The notes under the pieces: model-generated | What the model was told of the DNA's origin: nothing | The model's database searches: none | The model's input: the letters and a program-made list of their open reading frames with translations, nothing else | Part shown: positions 46,130-56,951 of the stretch, piece after piece | Layout of the letters: every line of letters begins with the position of its first letter | How positions within the stretch are numbered: the first letter of the stretch is position 1 | Program-made: the position numbers and the translations under genes | Assembly: GCA_013054445.1 (NCBI GenBank) | Contig: JAAMPI010000143.1 | Location: 1-59,944, forward strand | Length of the DNA: 59,944 nucleotides | Reading direction: 5' to 3' | Origin: Cudoniella acicularis | Taxonomy: Eukaryota; Ascomycota; Leotiomycetes; Helotiales; Helotiaceae

Positions 46130-48063
46130 ATGGACTACGAATCCATTCATGGCCCCGGCGTCTCCAATTTCTCGTCCTCGTCTCCACGTAAGGAATCCTT
46201 CCCAGCCCTCGTGATACTGCTGACAACATCCAGATCGCATGCCCACCGTTTCCGCAGCGCAGGCTTTACAGGATCTCAAAGCTTCACCAACGCGATGCAT
46301 CTCAACTGGTCTGGTAGCACTTGATTTTGCCCTTCAAAACAAAGAGGCATCGGTCCTAAGTGAGGCGCCGTCTTCATCTTATTGCGGTGTGTCGAGAGGA
46401 AAGGTCACGGAAATCTATGGCCCGCCGGGCATAGGCAAGACTGCCCNTGGGTTCGTGATACTGGATCTCTGAGGCACTTGTACTGACCAAGTTCAGTATG
46501 CAGTTGACTGCAAGTGCATTGCATGCCGGGGAGAATGTTGCCTGGGTAGGTGGGTTACTTCCATATTTTTGTGTCCATATTCTGCTGCATTTTCAGAGCA
46601 TGTGTCGGACTTCAACAAAGTATGGAGTTCGTACCTGGAGGCATCGCATCGGAATACAAGTATGCCTGAAGTCTACTTGGACTGTATTTTCCTGGGGTTG
46701 TATTCCAGCTCACCGAACAGGCCCTGGAAATCATTGATATGAAGAGTTTTTCAAAGTCATGCGACGCCTCGCTGACATATTTCAGATGCTTCGCATCCAG
46801 TGTCAGGTCTCCGATTTTTCCAAATACTGGATTCATTTCATTCTTTAGGACCAGTAGCAGAAACAAATCCGTCATCTGAGCGAAACTCCTCAAATCTTCT
46901 CGATAATCTGGTTCATTTCTCAACGCCAACACTAGCTCATCTACTAGCCTTATTTTCGCATTCCACACCGAATCATCCCATCCAAAATTGCGGATTGGTC
47001 ATTATTGACTCTTTCTCAACTCTATTCACCACCGCTTTTCCTCGCTCCGTGAACAACACCTCTACTCCAAAGAAACCAGGCGGTAATTTCTCGTCTCCCT
47101 ACCCCTACCTTAATTTACTAATCTTTAGAAGCCCCAAATCCCTCTGCTCGCAAGTTCCCAATCCTTCAGCACGTGATAAACACCCTTCAAAAACTCGCTG
47201 CCACCCGAAACCTGGCTGTCGTTGTCTTCTCGCAATGCGTTACGAAAATGCGTCCTGGACTTGGAGCTGTCTTAGTTCCCTCAATCAGTACCACAGCATG
47301 GGAGCAGGGCCTCGGATGCAGAGTGGTTCTCTTCCGCGATTGGGGATGGACCGATGAAGACGGAAACCGCATTCATGATGTGAGGCTTGCGCAAGTGATA
47401 AAGGCCGAAGGTCTAGCTCTTCCAGATAGCAGAGGGCGACTAGCTGGCTTCACTATAACCGAGGTGTGTTCTAATTGCCCTTCCCACTTACGAAATCGAG
47501 CTGCGCCTCTTCCTATTGGCTGCCCGCACCTCTTTCTTCGGTAAATTACAGTAATTGATGTCAGAAATCCAACTGACATAATCTTATTACCAACACAGAC
47601 CGGAATACAATCCCTACCCTTCCCATCCTCTTCCTCTTCCCTCTCCAACCACTTGCCCGCTCTCCATTTACCCCATCCCAATTCCAATTTCGCACCACGC
47701 AGCAATCCCAATTTTCCTCCATCAACATCAACGACCCCAACCGTTTCCCTCCCCCAAAAACGCAAGCTCTCAGCGACCGACCTCGAAATCCCCGACAGCG
47801 AAGGCGAAGACGACGAAGATTATGGATGGGCCGAAGAAGATGAAGAGGATATACCTGTGATGCCACCGCAGTGGCAGGGAAGCGAGGATATATTGATTCC
47901 GCCACCGGGAGAGCTGGAGGCTGAAGATGAAGGGGAAAATGGGGATGAGGAAGAAGGAGCAGTCGAGGAGCAGAACCATGATAATGAAGAAGGCGGCGTC
48001 GATGATACGGAACGTGGAAATCAGGTCATTGTAGATGATAGTGAAGATGAACTCGCGCTTTGA
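46130..48063 (+). CDS. RecA-family ATPase, Rad51 paralogue (Rad55/Rhp55-like)
   Basis: Six exons (46130-46187, 46234-46450, 46497-46549, 46786-47082, 47129-47463, 47599-48063) join exactly in frame to 474 aa. Key parts are TVSAAQALQDLKASPTRCIS, STGLVALDFAL, Walker A EIYGPPGIGKTA, MQLTASALHAGENVAWVDAS, Walker B GLVIIDSFSTLF, NLAVVVFSQCVTKM (motif 3 with Gln) and RVVLFRDWG. The C-terminal 150 residues are acidic (PDSEGEDDEDYGWAEEDEED), seen in filamentous-fungal Rad55-type proteins. These assist Rad51 filament assembly during recombinational repair. The third intron (46550-46785, 236 nt) is long for this genome. One ambiguous base (46447) falls just after the Walker A Lys-Thr. Rad57 or Csm2-type assignment is less likely but cannot be excluded. 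Confidence 0.87.
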
Positions 48064-48406
48064 CTTATTGACTAATGGATGCAGCGCGATTCAGTGATTT
48101 CCAGAACAATGAAGGCTGGTTGTTCTCTTCTCGTCCGTATGACTATCTCAAATTCGTCAACCTAACGTGGAATTTCAGGAGCAAAACGCCCCGTGTCCAG
48201 AAATTTGAAGCTTTCCGGATCGATAATAAAACAGGACAAAAACAGCAATTTTTTTCACGCCGGTCGAGTTGATCCCAGTGAAATCCATCTATCCATTTCT
48301 ATATTTCATGGCTTTCGCTCATCTGGTATTTTCACCCCCATCTGCTCGTACACTAATCAAAACATCAAACATCTATCTCAAAAGCAGCGCGCGCAACTAT
48401 TCAGGA

Positions 48407-48779
48407 TCACCACGCCTCCCACATCTGCGCACCCATCGCCACTAACCTGTTAAACAATTCCTCTCTGAGCGCAATAGCAGTAAGCTGCTTCTTATTCCTT
48501 TCCTTATCAACGATAATTATCCCATTAGCAATCTCTCTCGACGTCGCCCATCCAATCACAAGTTTTGTCTTCTAGCCCAGTCCACACACTTTCTTGATTT
48601 CCTACCTATGAGTCAGCACTTATTTTAGGGAAATATGGGCTACAGGGTTTCTTACCTGAATATCAGCAATAGCAATCGAAAAAACCGGATCGATATCCTC
48701 CTTCTCGGTCGTCCAACTCAACGCCGGACTCGTCACCATAGNATACTTTACCAGTGACGGTCCATCTCTTTCAACTAAA
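48407..48779 (-). pseudogene. C-terminal fragment of a GRAM/DUF3292-like gene
   Basis: Reading from about 48779: VERDGPSLVKY, TSPALSWTTEKEDIDPVFSI, AIADIQ, an intron 48655-48602, then EIKKVCGLG, an in-frame TAG where Trp is expected, KTKLVIGWATSREIANGIII and ALREELFNRLVAMGAQMWEA, ending TGA at 48407. This matches the last 130 or so residues of large fungal GRAM-like lipid-binding proteins. The N-terminal several hundred residues are absent: the upstream side runs into the aprataxin fragment on the other strand. One N at 48742. Confidence 0.65.
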
Positions 48780-48847
48780 AGTAAACCAAAGTTGTATTTA
48801 GCTATGGAATCCGATGATAAATTAAATAGATCTAACTCTTTAGGTAA

Positions 48848-49492
48848 AGGAAAAGAAGTAGAACCTACTACCCCTCCTCACGCGTAATATACCACAACGC
48901 CTCCTTCGTCGCCATCCACGACCTATACCCAAAGTCCTCAGTACACACGCTTCTCCTCCCACGCTCATCAAAACACAACCTCCTTCACCCATTCGACGCC
49001 TTCGCAGATGCCGACTTCCTCGCTGAAGTAAAAACCGAAGCAGCAAAACTGAAAAGAATAGTCGGAAAAGAGCTCCAACGCCTGTACGGCCCATTTTCAA
49101 AACAGGACTCTGCGCGCGAAGCCATTCTTCAAGGGGACGTCTCGCCACCTCCCAACGGCGAGCTGCCCGTTGGCCGAGACTGGGAAGCCGAAGTCATGAT
49201 CGGAATACACGCGCATCCTAGCATGAACCACCTCCACATACACGTCTTAAGTAAAGATCGATATTCGGAATGTTTGAGGCATCGGAAACATTATAATAGC
49301 TTTTCCACGCCGTTTTTTGTCCCGTTGGAGGATTTCCCGCTGGATGAAGGGGATGTGAGGAGGTATCCGGGACGGGAGGGGTATTTGAACAGGGATTTTA
49401 CATGTTGGAGGTGTGGGAAAGGGTTTGGGAATCGGTTTAAGAAGCTGAAGGAGCATTTAGCTGAGGAGTTTGAGGAGTGGAAGCGGGAATGA
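48848..49492 (+). pseudogene. Aprataxin/Hnt3 fragment: HIT and zinc-finger domains, 5' end missing
   Basis: One uninterrupted frame, open from 48848 (after a TAA at 48845) to TGA 49492, encodes YYPSSRVIYHNASFVAIHDL, LYPKSSVHTLLLPR, AKLKRIVGKELQRLYG, GIHAHPSMNHLHIHVLS (histidine triad), KHYNSFSTPFFVPL and a C2HE-type zinc finger (CWRCGKGF...HLAEEFEEW). Aprataxin removes 5'-AMP from abortive DNA ligation ends. All catalytic parts remain, but no ATG or convincing acceptor lies upstream; the first in-frame ATG is at 49196, inside the HIT domain. The gene appears cut off where the GRAM-like fragment begins, although an undetected upstream exon is possible. Confidence 0.7.
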
Positions 49493-50006
49493 ATTGGATA
49501 GGCCGGTCAATGTTAGAATACTGTGGAACGCTTTCTCAAGAGGACTTGNCAGAGGAAGGAAAAAGAGAGCATTTCCATAAATGAATAAGGAGAAAGGAGG
49601 AGAAAGCTGAGCCTAGATCTTTCAGAGGCCAGAACGCTCTATTCAGAGGGCTTAGGAGAGGAAGGCATGAAGGAGAGGCACAAAGACGCCATCACGGGAC
49701 TTTGAACGAAAGCAGGGGTTCTAAAACCGAAGAGTAACTTTTTCTGGCACATGGCTAGGGGGTATTGAGAGAAGAAGATATGCTTCACTGTTTCTGTGGC
49801 AAGAGGAAAGGATCAGTCCCCTGAAAATACAAAAGAAGCAGATACACAGAGAATTCGATTCCCAAGAAAATGAAACCACCCCTGCTCCAGCTCTTGGATT
49901 TCTTGGTGTGAAGACCAACAACCATCAAGGCATTAAAAGAAGTCAAGCATCCACTTGCACATAATTGTCATTGATACCCAAATATGTATATTCAAAAGAT
50001 AGCCAT
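49493..50006. other. Convergent intergenic spacer
   Basis: No gene. It contains the 3' flanks of the aprataxin fragment and the GH78 gene, with one ambiguous base at 49549. Confidence 0.45.
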
Positions 50007-52518
50007 CTATACCGCCCTCCCATCCCTCTTCCTCAACTCCTCTCTATACCAACCCAAAGACTCCTCATCCCCCTTCGTCGCCGCAGCAGCAAAACCAAAC
50101 CCCTTCCACCTCGCCTCCGCAACCTCATACCCCTCCTCCAGTTTCTCCCACTCCACAACCCCCTCGGGCCTCTCCTCCAGAACCGGCTTCACCCACTCAT
50201 CATCCGCCACCAAATCACTCCAGTCACTCATACTAGCAACCCACACACCTTCCTGATCCCCTTCTTCTTCTTCGTACCACCTCAAAAACCTGAATGAAGA
50301 AGACATTTCTTGACTTCGGTATAGATTTTGGTGCTTTCCCCAGTTGAGAGTGCCAGAAGTGCCAGCTGGAACGGTGATATTGAGACTTTCGGCTTTGCGG
50401 CCCGTGGAGAGACTTCTCACTCTCGAGACTGCTACTTCGAATTTGCCGAGTTTGGTAGCGAAGCCTCCCCTTGCGTAACTGAGCCATTTCGTGAGTTGGG
50501 GCTCGATTTTCCATGTTTTTCCTAAGGGGCTCAGGAGTTGGATGCCGAGGATACCTTGTGTAAGTACGGTAGTAGGTCCTGTAGACCAGCCGTGAGCGTG
50601 TGAGTTTCGGGCTGCGGAGCGGTAGGCGGGGTAGTGGACGTAACCGTCTGTGCGGTAGCCTTCTATCAGGGTGGAATTCGTCATTCCGGGTCCGTCGAGC
50701 ATGTATCCCCACATTAGCTCGATGAGCTCGACTGCTGCGTCTGGGTTTCCGGCTGCGGTGTGCCCGAGTAGCTCAAAAGATGATGCGAAGGGGGAAATGG
50801 TGTTGGGGAATTCGGCAGCTGGGGCGCCGTATTTAATCCACCGGGCTCGAAGAGCTTCAGAGACATTGAAGGCTATGGAGGAGTTGGCGGCGCGGGAAAT
50901 GAGAGCCCAGCTGTTGCCGTCTTGGGGGAGGACCTTTTCGTTCCCGTTGCAGCCGCGACGACCCTTGTTGTCTCCGAAGAGACTGTCTTCTGGGCAATAG
51001 AGGGTTGCGATGCCTTTCTCGAGTCGTTTACGAGTCTGCTCCCATGTTTCGCCTTCCGACTTGGGTTTCTCACCGAGCCAGTTGGCAAGTTGGATGCTAT
51101 TTCCAAGCACCTCGTATAGGAGAGCGGATGCTTCAACGTTGTGACCCGTCATTCCAGGGCGAATCCAATCGAAAATAGAAGTTACATGGAGAAGGTTGAA
51201 CTCGTCTACTTTACCAACGCTTACAGCAAGGGCGGAAAGGTAAGCAGACCACCTCCCCTTCAACCAAGCAAGGTCTCCGGAATAGAGAACATATCCGTAG
51301 GTTCCAATGAGGGTGTGCAAATGGTAGGTGTCACTAAACTCCCCAAAAGTTCCCATAGGAAGGCCAGCATACGGTAGAGATCCGTCCCCATACTGATGCT
51401 CATATAGAGTGTCGAGTGCGTTTCGCACCGCAAGCATGTCATAAGTCGAGACTGCAATTCCTGGCACAGCAATGGTCATATCACCTGGCCATATCATTCG
51501 ATCCCGCTTGGCTCCATCCGTGGTGACCACAGTACCATTAGCAATTGTGAAATTGCTATACCACGCGCCTTGTGGAGCGGGGTTGTGATCAAGGTACCGA
51601 TTGTAGTCCAAAATCGAACCACCTTCCTTTGGATCAATTGTTGACAATTGCAATGTATAAGCTCCAGCGTACCAGACGCGGTTCAGCAATGAAGAGGAAC
51701 TGTCAAAGTATCCTGTGTAGGCTCTGCCATTTGGACTGGAGGGGAACGAGGTGCAATTGACGTATATAGTGGATATTGTCACCGACCGACTGCTTGCTGT
51801 GTCATTTTTTGAGACATCCCAACCGAATAACTTCTGTCCGATTGTTTTGTACCAATTCTGCTTCTCACGTAATGGCTGTGGAGCTGAATGGCCGTCGTGC
51901 CAAAGCGATCCTTCTGCGGGGATATTATCCTTCTCGGGCATATACACTGTGAGGTATTTGAAGCCTCCTCGAACGTAACCACCCGACATGCAATTCAAGC
52001 CTTTATGTCTGATAGAATAGTGTAGAGGCAGATCTCTCTCCTGCCGTTCCCCAGTCGCATCTGGTTCTCGGCCTGTGAAGAAGGGAGATTCGGAGTAGGC
52101 GAGGATAAGGAAGGGGTCGCTTTGGAGGTCGTCGACTTCGAAACATACTCTGAGAATGTGTTAGCAGAGTCCAGTGATCCATGGAGGAAAGTTTTGCATA
52201 CCTGCCAGCGATATTCTCCTGGAATTCAAAGGTAATAAGACCTCCAGGGCCAATCACCCAAGCAATTCCACTCTGTTTGTCTGCATCTTGCAACACCGAT
52301 TGAGCTCCAGCCACTGCGCCTTCGAAATTGAATATCTTGACAGGCGTAATGTGTGACTTGTTCAACGGGGCACGAATGTTGTCCTCCCAAGGACCTGGAA
52401 ATATGGTGCCAAGTGGTAGAGATTCGTAGTTGGGGCCATCGTAATTGGGTCCGGAAGCTTGCACGGCAGCTACTGAAGCGAAAAAGCCGGCGACGGCTGG
52501 CGTAAAAAATGAACGCAT
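50007..52518 (-). CDS. Secreted GH78 alpha-L-rhamnosidase
   Basis: Two exons (52518-52202, 52149-50007) give 819 aa; an in-frame ATG at 52545 could add nine residues, but MRSFFTPAVAGFFASVAAVQ is the better signal peptide. An N-terminal beta-sandwich (GPGGLITFEFQENIAG, SGGYVRGGFKYLTVYM) is followed by the six-hairpin catalytic barrel: TDGAKRDRMIWPGDM with acidic residues in the usual GH78 place, YGDGSLPYAG, DTYHLHTLIGTYGY, FDWIRPGMTGHNVEASALLY, DGYVHYPAYRSAARNSHAHG and GWSTGPTTVLTQGILGIQLL. It hydrolyses terminal alpha-L-rhamnose from pectin side chains or plant glycosides outside the cell. Many N-glycosylation sites. Length is within the family range. Confidence 0.94.
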
Positions 52519-53101
52519 TGTTAAAGAAGAATGAGTATAAAACATGCGTACAGTCCTACGCCATTGTATGAGGAGGGGAAGAAATCAGAATCCGGGGTAA
52601 CAACACAAGAAGCCCTTCTGGCGCTTTGAGGGTCATGGGACGCGTCTGGATTTGGACGTTGGAGGGGGCTGAGTCCCGCTTCCGAAGCTTCTCCACCGAG
52701 GCCCGATCTGAGATTCCCGAGTCAGATTGGCACGCGTTTTGAAACCACGCACTGGTGACGCGAGTCATGCCAAGACCCTATGAAACACCCCAAGATCAAC
52801 ATTATCGAACGGTCCAAACCTTATCCCAACTTCATCCGAATGTCTCCCACGCCCTCGTCTTCAAGACCTGGGGTGCGGTTCTGCACACCAAATACGGCTT
52901 AGACCCCGCCTCCTTCACGCTTCCAGAACGCTCGGAATGCCCCAAATCCCGGTGTCGCTCCCGCCCGGGAGAGGAACGCATCGGCATCCAGAATCACCTG
53001 ATTAATCACCTGTTTTCAACGGTTATATAGCCAATGCTTACATGCTACTTCCGTAACTATATGCGGGGTCCGGAGTACATAACATGAAATGACAACCAAA
53101 G
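52519..53101. other. Divergent promoter region between GH78 and fumarate reductase
   Basis: No gene supported. CCCGGG/CCGGGG-rich stretches around 52590 and 52960 may hold regulatory sites; nothing specific is claimed. Confidence 0.4.
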
Positions 53102-54598
53102 ATGAGCAGGACTAGAGTCATCAAGATTGTTTTCTATTCCCTTCTCATCGCCGCCACGTCGATGATCCTCAGAAGTTTCATGTCAAGCATGTCGAAAATT
53201 CCAGTTCAAACATCCACCAGCAAACACGCCATTGTTGTGGGCTCAGGTATCGCTGGTCTCACCGCCGCCTCACAGCTCGTTGCCCGCGGCCTTCCAGTAT
53301 ACCTTTTAGAACGATCCGCTAAACCTGGTGGCAACTCAATCAAAGCCTCATCTGGAATCAATGGAGCACCTACGAAGTATCAACCAGGGCCTCCTTTCTC
53401 AGACAAGAGCTTCTACGAAGATACTGTCAAGTCTGCCGGAGCAGTGATATCAATCGCGAGAAAGCAGAGGGAGAGCTTGATATCAACCTTGACGAACTCG
53501 TCGACCGATGCGGTGTCGTGGCTGGTGGACAACAAGGGCATTGATCTCAGTGTAGTTGCTCAATTGGGAGGACACAGCTTTCCAAGAACTCATCGAGGGG
53601 CAGGACAAACACCTCCTGGGGCTTCCATCGTGCTGACCCTTCTCAAATCTCTAAAAGAAAGTCCCCTCTTCAACCTCGAAACATCATGCCAGGTCACCAA
53701 AGTCCTCAAGGATGGGTCAGACGTTACAGGAGTTCAATATTCCTGTGACGGCCAAGTCAAGGTGTTGCACGGTCCTATAGTTTTTGCAAGTGGTGGCTTT
53801 GGTGGCGATGCAGAAGGTATGCTCGCTCAATATCGACCCGATCTCGCTGGATTCCCATCCACAAACGATCCTCGACATGGCTCTCAAAGCCTTCTCACTG
53901 AAGTCGGAGCCCAGCTTTTGGATATGGACTTGGTCCAAGTTCACCCAACCAGTTTTTTGGATCCCAAAGATGTCTCGAATCCAGTCAAATTCCTCGCGGC
54001 GGAAGTATTACGAGGCGAAGGCGGACTTTTACTACGAACCGGAAAGCGTTTCATCAACGAAATGGAAACTAGGAAAAATGTCACGGACGCTATCACGAAA
54101 GTCGCAGCAAACAGCGTTTCTCCTCGTCAATGGGAAGTGGAGCTTGTTCTTGACGAAGGTGTTTACAACAATGCCTCCTCACACATTGATTTCTACGTCT
54201 GGAAAGGCCTTATGCGGAAAACGACAGCTTCAGAGCTTGGCGTGGAAGCACAATCGTCGATTGAGGAGTATGCAAAGGCAGCAGCCGGTCATATCGTTGA
54301 CCCTTTTGGGCGCGAATACTTTGGACATTGGAAGCTTCGCGATGTGTTACCTGATTCAGTTGTGTATGTAGGGTTGATAACCCCGGCAGTACATTTCACA
54401 ATGGGAGGTGTGATTATCAGTCCTCACAGCGAGGTGTTGGATGCAAGCAGCAAACCGATTAAGGGCTTGTGGGCAGCTGGAGAAGTTACTGGTGGTATCC
54501 ATGGCGAGAACCGCTTGGGTGGCTCGTCGCTCCTTGAATGCGTCGTCTTTGGCAAAATTGCCGGCGAACAGGCCGCAAATTATCTTGAGGGAATTTAA
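53102..54598 (+). CDS. Soluble FAD fumarate reductase, Osm1/Frd1 type
   Basis: A single exon of 498 aa. The N terminus (IKIVFYSLLIAATSMILRSF) is a signal-anchor or targeting segment. The FAD Rossmann motif AIVVGSGIAGLTAASQLVAR is followed by LERSAKPGGNSIKASSGING, LGGHSFPRTHRG, VFASGGFGGD, VQVHPTSF, LLLRTGKRFINEM and GEVTGGIHGENRLGGSSLLE, the fumarate reductase active-site series including the His/Arg substrate binders. The enzyme reduces fumarate to succinate using reduced flavin, allowing redox balance under low oxygen; family members occur in ER and mitochondria. It is undamaged. Confidence 0.94.
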   Translation: MSRTRVIKIVFYSLLIAATSMILRSFMSSMSKIPVQTSTSKHAIVVGSGIAGLTAASQLVARGLPVYLLERSAKPGGNSIKASSGINGAPTKYQPGPPFSDKSFYEDTVKSAGAVISIARKQRESLISTLTNSSTDAVSWLVDNKGIDLSVVAQLGGHSFPRTHRGAGQTPPGASIVLTLLKSLKESPLFNLETSCQVTKVLKDGSDVTGVQYSCDGQVKVLHGPIVFASGGFGGDAEGMLAQYRPDLAGFPSTNDPRHGSQSLLTEVGAQLLDMDLVQVHPTSFLDPKDVSNPVKFLAAEVLRGEGGLLLRTGKRFINEMETRKNVTDAITKVAANSVSPRQWEVELVLDEGVYNNASSHIDFYVWKGLMRKTTASELGVEAQSSIEEYAKAAAGHIVDPFGREYFGHWKLRDVLPDSVVYVGLITPAVHFTMGGVIISPHSEVLDASSKPIKGLWAAGEVTGGIHGENRLGGSSLLECVVFGKIAGEQAANYLEGI

Positions 54599-55506
54599 AA
54601 ATAGAGTTCATTCACAGAAAATCTCTCCAATCCCACTCCCTCGATCGCTGAAAGTGCACTAAAATTACCACTTCTATCTTCTCAAACTGTTAATTACACA
54701 CGAAGTCTTGTTTTAGGCTTTGCTTTCTTTGCGAACGAGCGAGCGAGCGGACGAACGAACAACTAAATTAGAGAATGAATGAACGAAAGAACGAGCGAGC
54801 GAATCTAGTATCTCCTCCGTCTGAACCAGCCCGATGGTGGCACCCAAGCCGACATTTCCGCAATACTACCAGTTTTACCTCCTCCACCGCAAGGTGAGAA
54901 TTCCAAGAATGCACTGGAGAGAACGGAGATAATCAAGGCAGAATAGATTTGCCAGGTCGTTGCGCTATTGGTTGGAGGGGGTAGGGGGTAGGAGAAGATA
55001 TTCACTTATATACGGGTGGCTATCTGCTTTCGGAAATGGTATTCACTGTTACTGCCTACCTTTAGCAAGTTCTACTTGTGTTATTCACGTATTATCAAGA
55101 TACTATGTATTTTGTCGCCGAGTAGGTATTCGCTCAGTTTGGGACAGGTACTTGCCCTTCAACGCTCGGTACTCTTATTCAAGAGCGGCGGTGAATACGC
55201 CTGTGACCTTCTATTGAATTTTCCTATCGAATTGAATCTTCCTCCAATCTCCGATTATTCACGACTTGCAAAGATTCGTTTTTGCATCGCCGCAGCTAGG
55301 TTCGCCGCCTACACTCAATAAGAGCGCAGCCGATGCCAGGTGACAGCTATACTTCTTGACAGCAAGCTTGACTAACGCCAAGCTCTTGACGAAAGGATAT
55401 AGAACCGTCGTCCTTCGTCACCCTAGGAAGATCAGTCACATGCTCTAGGTCATTTCCCCGCCACGCTACGCATAGTCTACAGCTCTAGAACAAAGAGATT
55501 CGAGCA
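54599..55506. other. Intergenic DNA with a GA-rich microsatellite
   Basis: No supported gene. Apart from the simple repeat listed separately, only short motif-less frames occur. Confidence 0.4.
54732..54803. repeat. Degenerate (GAAC/GAGC)n tetranucleotide repeat
   Basis: GCGAACGAGCGAGCGAGCGG, then GAACGAACAAC and, after a short gap, GAATGAATGAACGAAAGAAC with GAGCGAGCGAA: a 4-bp period microsatellite with GAAC, GAGC and GAAT variants. Confidence 0.85.
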
Positions 55507-55870
55507 ATGGACTCAACGGGCAAGATCCCAGATGGCCTTGGCATTTTCGTTGTCTCGCAATCTAGAGGCGATGAGAAAGCTGAGTTAGTACGCTGCTAAC
55601 TAGAGAGGGCTCTACTGATACCACTAGCAGCATGGTCTTCGCCCATGGTCTTGGAGGCCACCCATCCAAAACGTGGAGTTCGAAGGACTTATTTTGGCCC
55701 CGAGACTTGTTAGGGAGTGATATGGCTGCTGTTTGAATCATGACTTTTGGCCACGACGCTTCCCCAACGATACTATCTGCGAACAGAAACACGGATCCAG
55801 TCGAGAAAGTGGCTCGGAATCTATTGATGGAGCTGTCAAAGAACAGGGCGTCAAAGCATCTGGTGTGACC
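55507..55870 (+). pseudogene. N-terminal relic of an alpha/beta-hydrolase-type receptor gene
   Basis: ATG 55507, an intron with donor GTTAGT (55582) to CACTAG, then MVFAHGLGGHPSKTWSS, LFWPRDLLGSDMAAV, TGA, IMTFGHDASPTILSANR, RNLLMELSK. This is the lipase-like domain that heads many fungal NACHT/NB-ARC receptors (oxyanion HGLGG and the WP-DLL, GYDA-like strand). The TGA stands where Arg (CGA) is usual, and the serine-elbow segment is gone. No NACHT domain follows. The 56.9-58.1 kb ankyrin relic may be the other end of the same ancestral gene. Confidence 0.65.
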
Positions 55871-55884
55871 TCGACAACTATATA

Positions 55885-56373
55885 ATGACGAATGTTGCAG
55901 CCGCACGCCAAATATACGATAAAAAGGTTCGACAGGATACAGCAATCTACATACCCTTGACGAACCAGAACAAACCGGTTCCATCATTCAAGCCCGGCTT
56001 TGATGAATTGTGTGGTTGCATATCCGTCGTGATAGTTTCGAAGACCGGCTTTTATGCAGCTAATTTTTATGAAGCTTCCATGGCGGATAGCAACGCAGAC
56101 AATACAGTCAAGAAGTTGACAGGGGGCGGCCAAGGCTTCGGAAAACAATTCCCCGGTGTGAAAATCAGCCCCGAAAATTACACGGCACTCAACATCGATA
56201 ACTCGGTGTTCAACGCAGACAATATAGCGAAAGGAGAAGCGAGAACAGATGCAGACAAACTTAACACTGTTTCAGGCCGCATCCTATTTGAGTTCTACAG
56301 CGAAGGTGGCAAGTCTCAGATGCGCCTTTGGTGGGAAAGTACGAAACTGATACCGGAGATCCCATTGGCATAA
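55885..56373 (+). CDS. Hypothetical 162-aa protein
   Basis: An intact frame from ATG 55885 to TAA 56373. Its central part (CISVVIVSKTGFYAANFYEA) and end (GRILFEFYSEGGKSQMRLWW) have the strand-like pattern of a domain seen at the C terminus of assorted secreted fungal proteins, but this is from memory and weak. There is no signal peptide. It could be a terminal exon of a degraded gene inserted between the two receptor relics. Confidence 0.4.
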   Translation: MTNVAAARQIYDKKVRQDTAIYIPLTNQNKPVPSFKPGFDELCGCISVVIVSKTGFYAANFYEASMADSNADNTVKKLTGGGQGFGKQFPGVKISPENYTALNIDNSVFNADNIAKGEARTDADKLNTVSGRILFEFYSEGGKSQMRLWWESTKLIPEIPLA

Positions 56374-56951
56374 ATACTGGGTGGCGGAGTTTCCGTGACA
56401 GAGTAGCGGTTGAAAGTCAAAAAATAGGGATATTGAAGTGGCTTTTTTGTACTTGTGTTCAATTTCAAATTTCGGATTCTTAGGCAACCCCTTTCTCTAT
56501 TTGTTGATTTTCTTGTCATTTAAAGGGGGCAATTTATTGATAACTAGTATATAGTATATTAATAACATTAAAACCACTACTGTAAAAATAGAATTAATCT
56601 AGCTAGATATATACTTAATTAAGAAGGGATTACTAACTTCTTTACCTAGTATAAACTATATAATAACTAAATTATACTTTAATACTTTCTAAAAGCTAAG
56701 AGATATTAATAATTTTCTATTAAATACTATCTCTAATTTATAAAAATACTTTATAGAATAATATTATATCTTCTTTACTTATTTAATTTAAATAATCTTT
56801 AAAAATAGTTATATATATAAGTAGTTCTCTACTTATAGGTATACTTATATATACCTATAGGTAACTTATAAGTAAGTATAAATTTAATTTACCTACCTAT
56901 AGGTACCTATACTAGAGCCTAGATATAAAGGCTACCAAGCATCTAATTAGA
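56374..56951. other. AT-rich, palindrome-bearing RIP-like island
   Basis: 56520-56940 is nearly all A/T with no open frame. ACCTATAGGT palindromes and ATAGGTACCTAT occur around 56830-56925. This resembles transposon DNA saturated by RIP. Confidence 0.55.

Noticed and set aside
46612..46968. 118-codon minus-strand frame
   Set aside because: It is antisense to exon 4 and intron 3 of the Rad55-like gene, whose exon chain is frame-exact.
48840..49148. 102-codon minus-strand Arg-rich frame
   Set aside because: Antisense of the aprataxin HIT-domain coding sequence.
54732..54803. Considered as a CRISPR-like or satellite array
   Set aside because: It is a simple 4-bp microsatellite without spacers.
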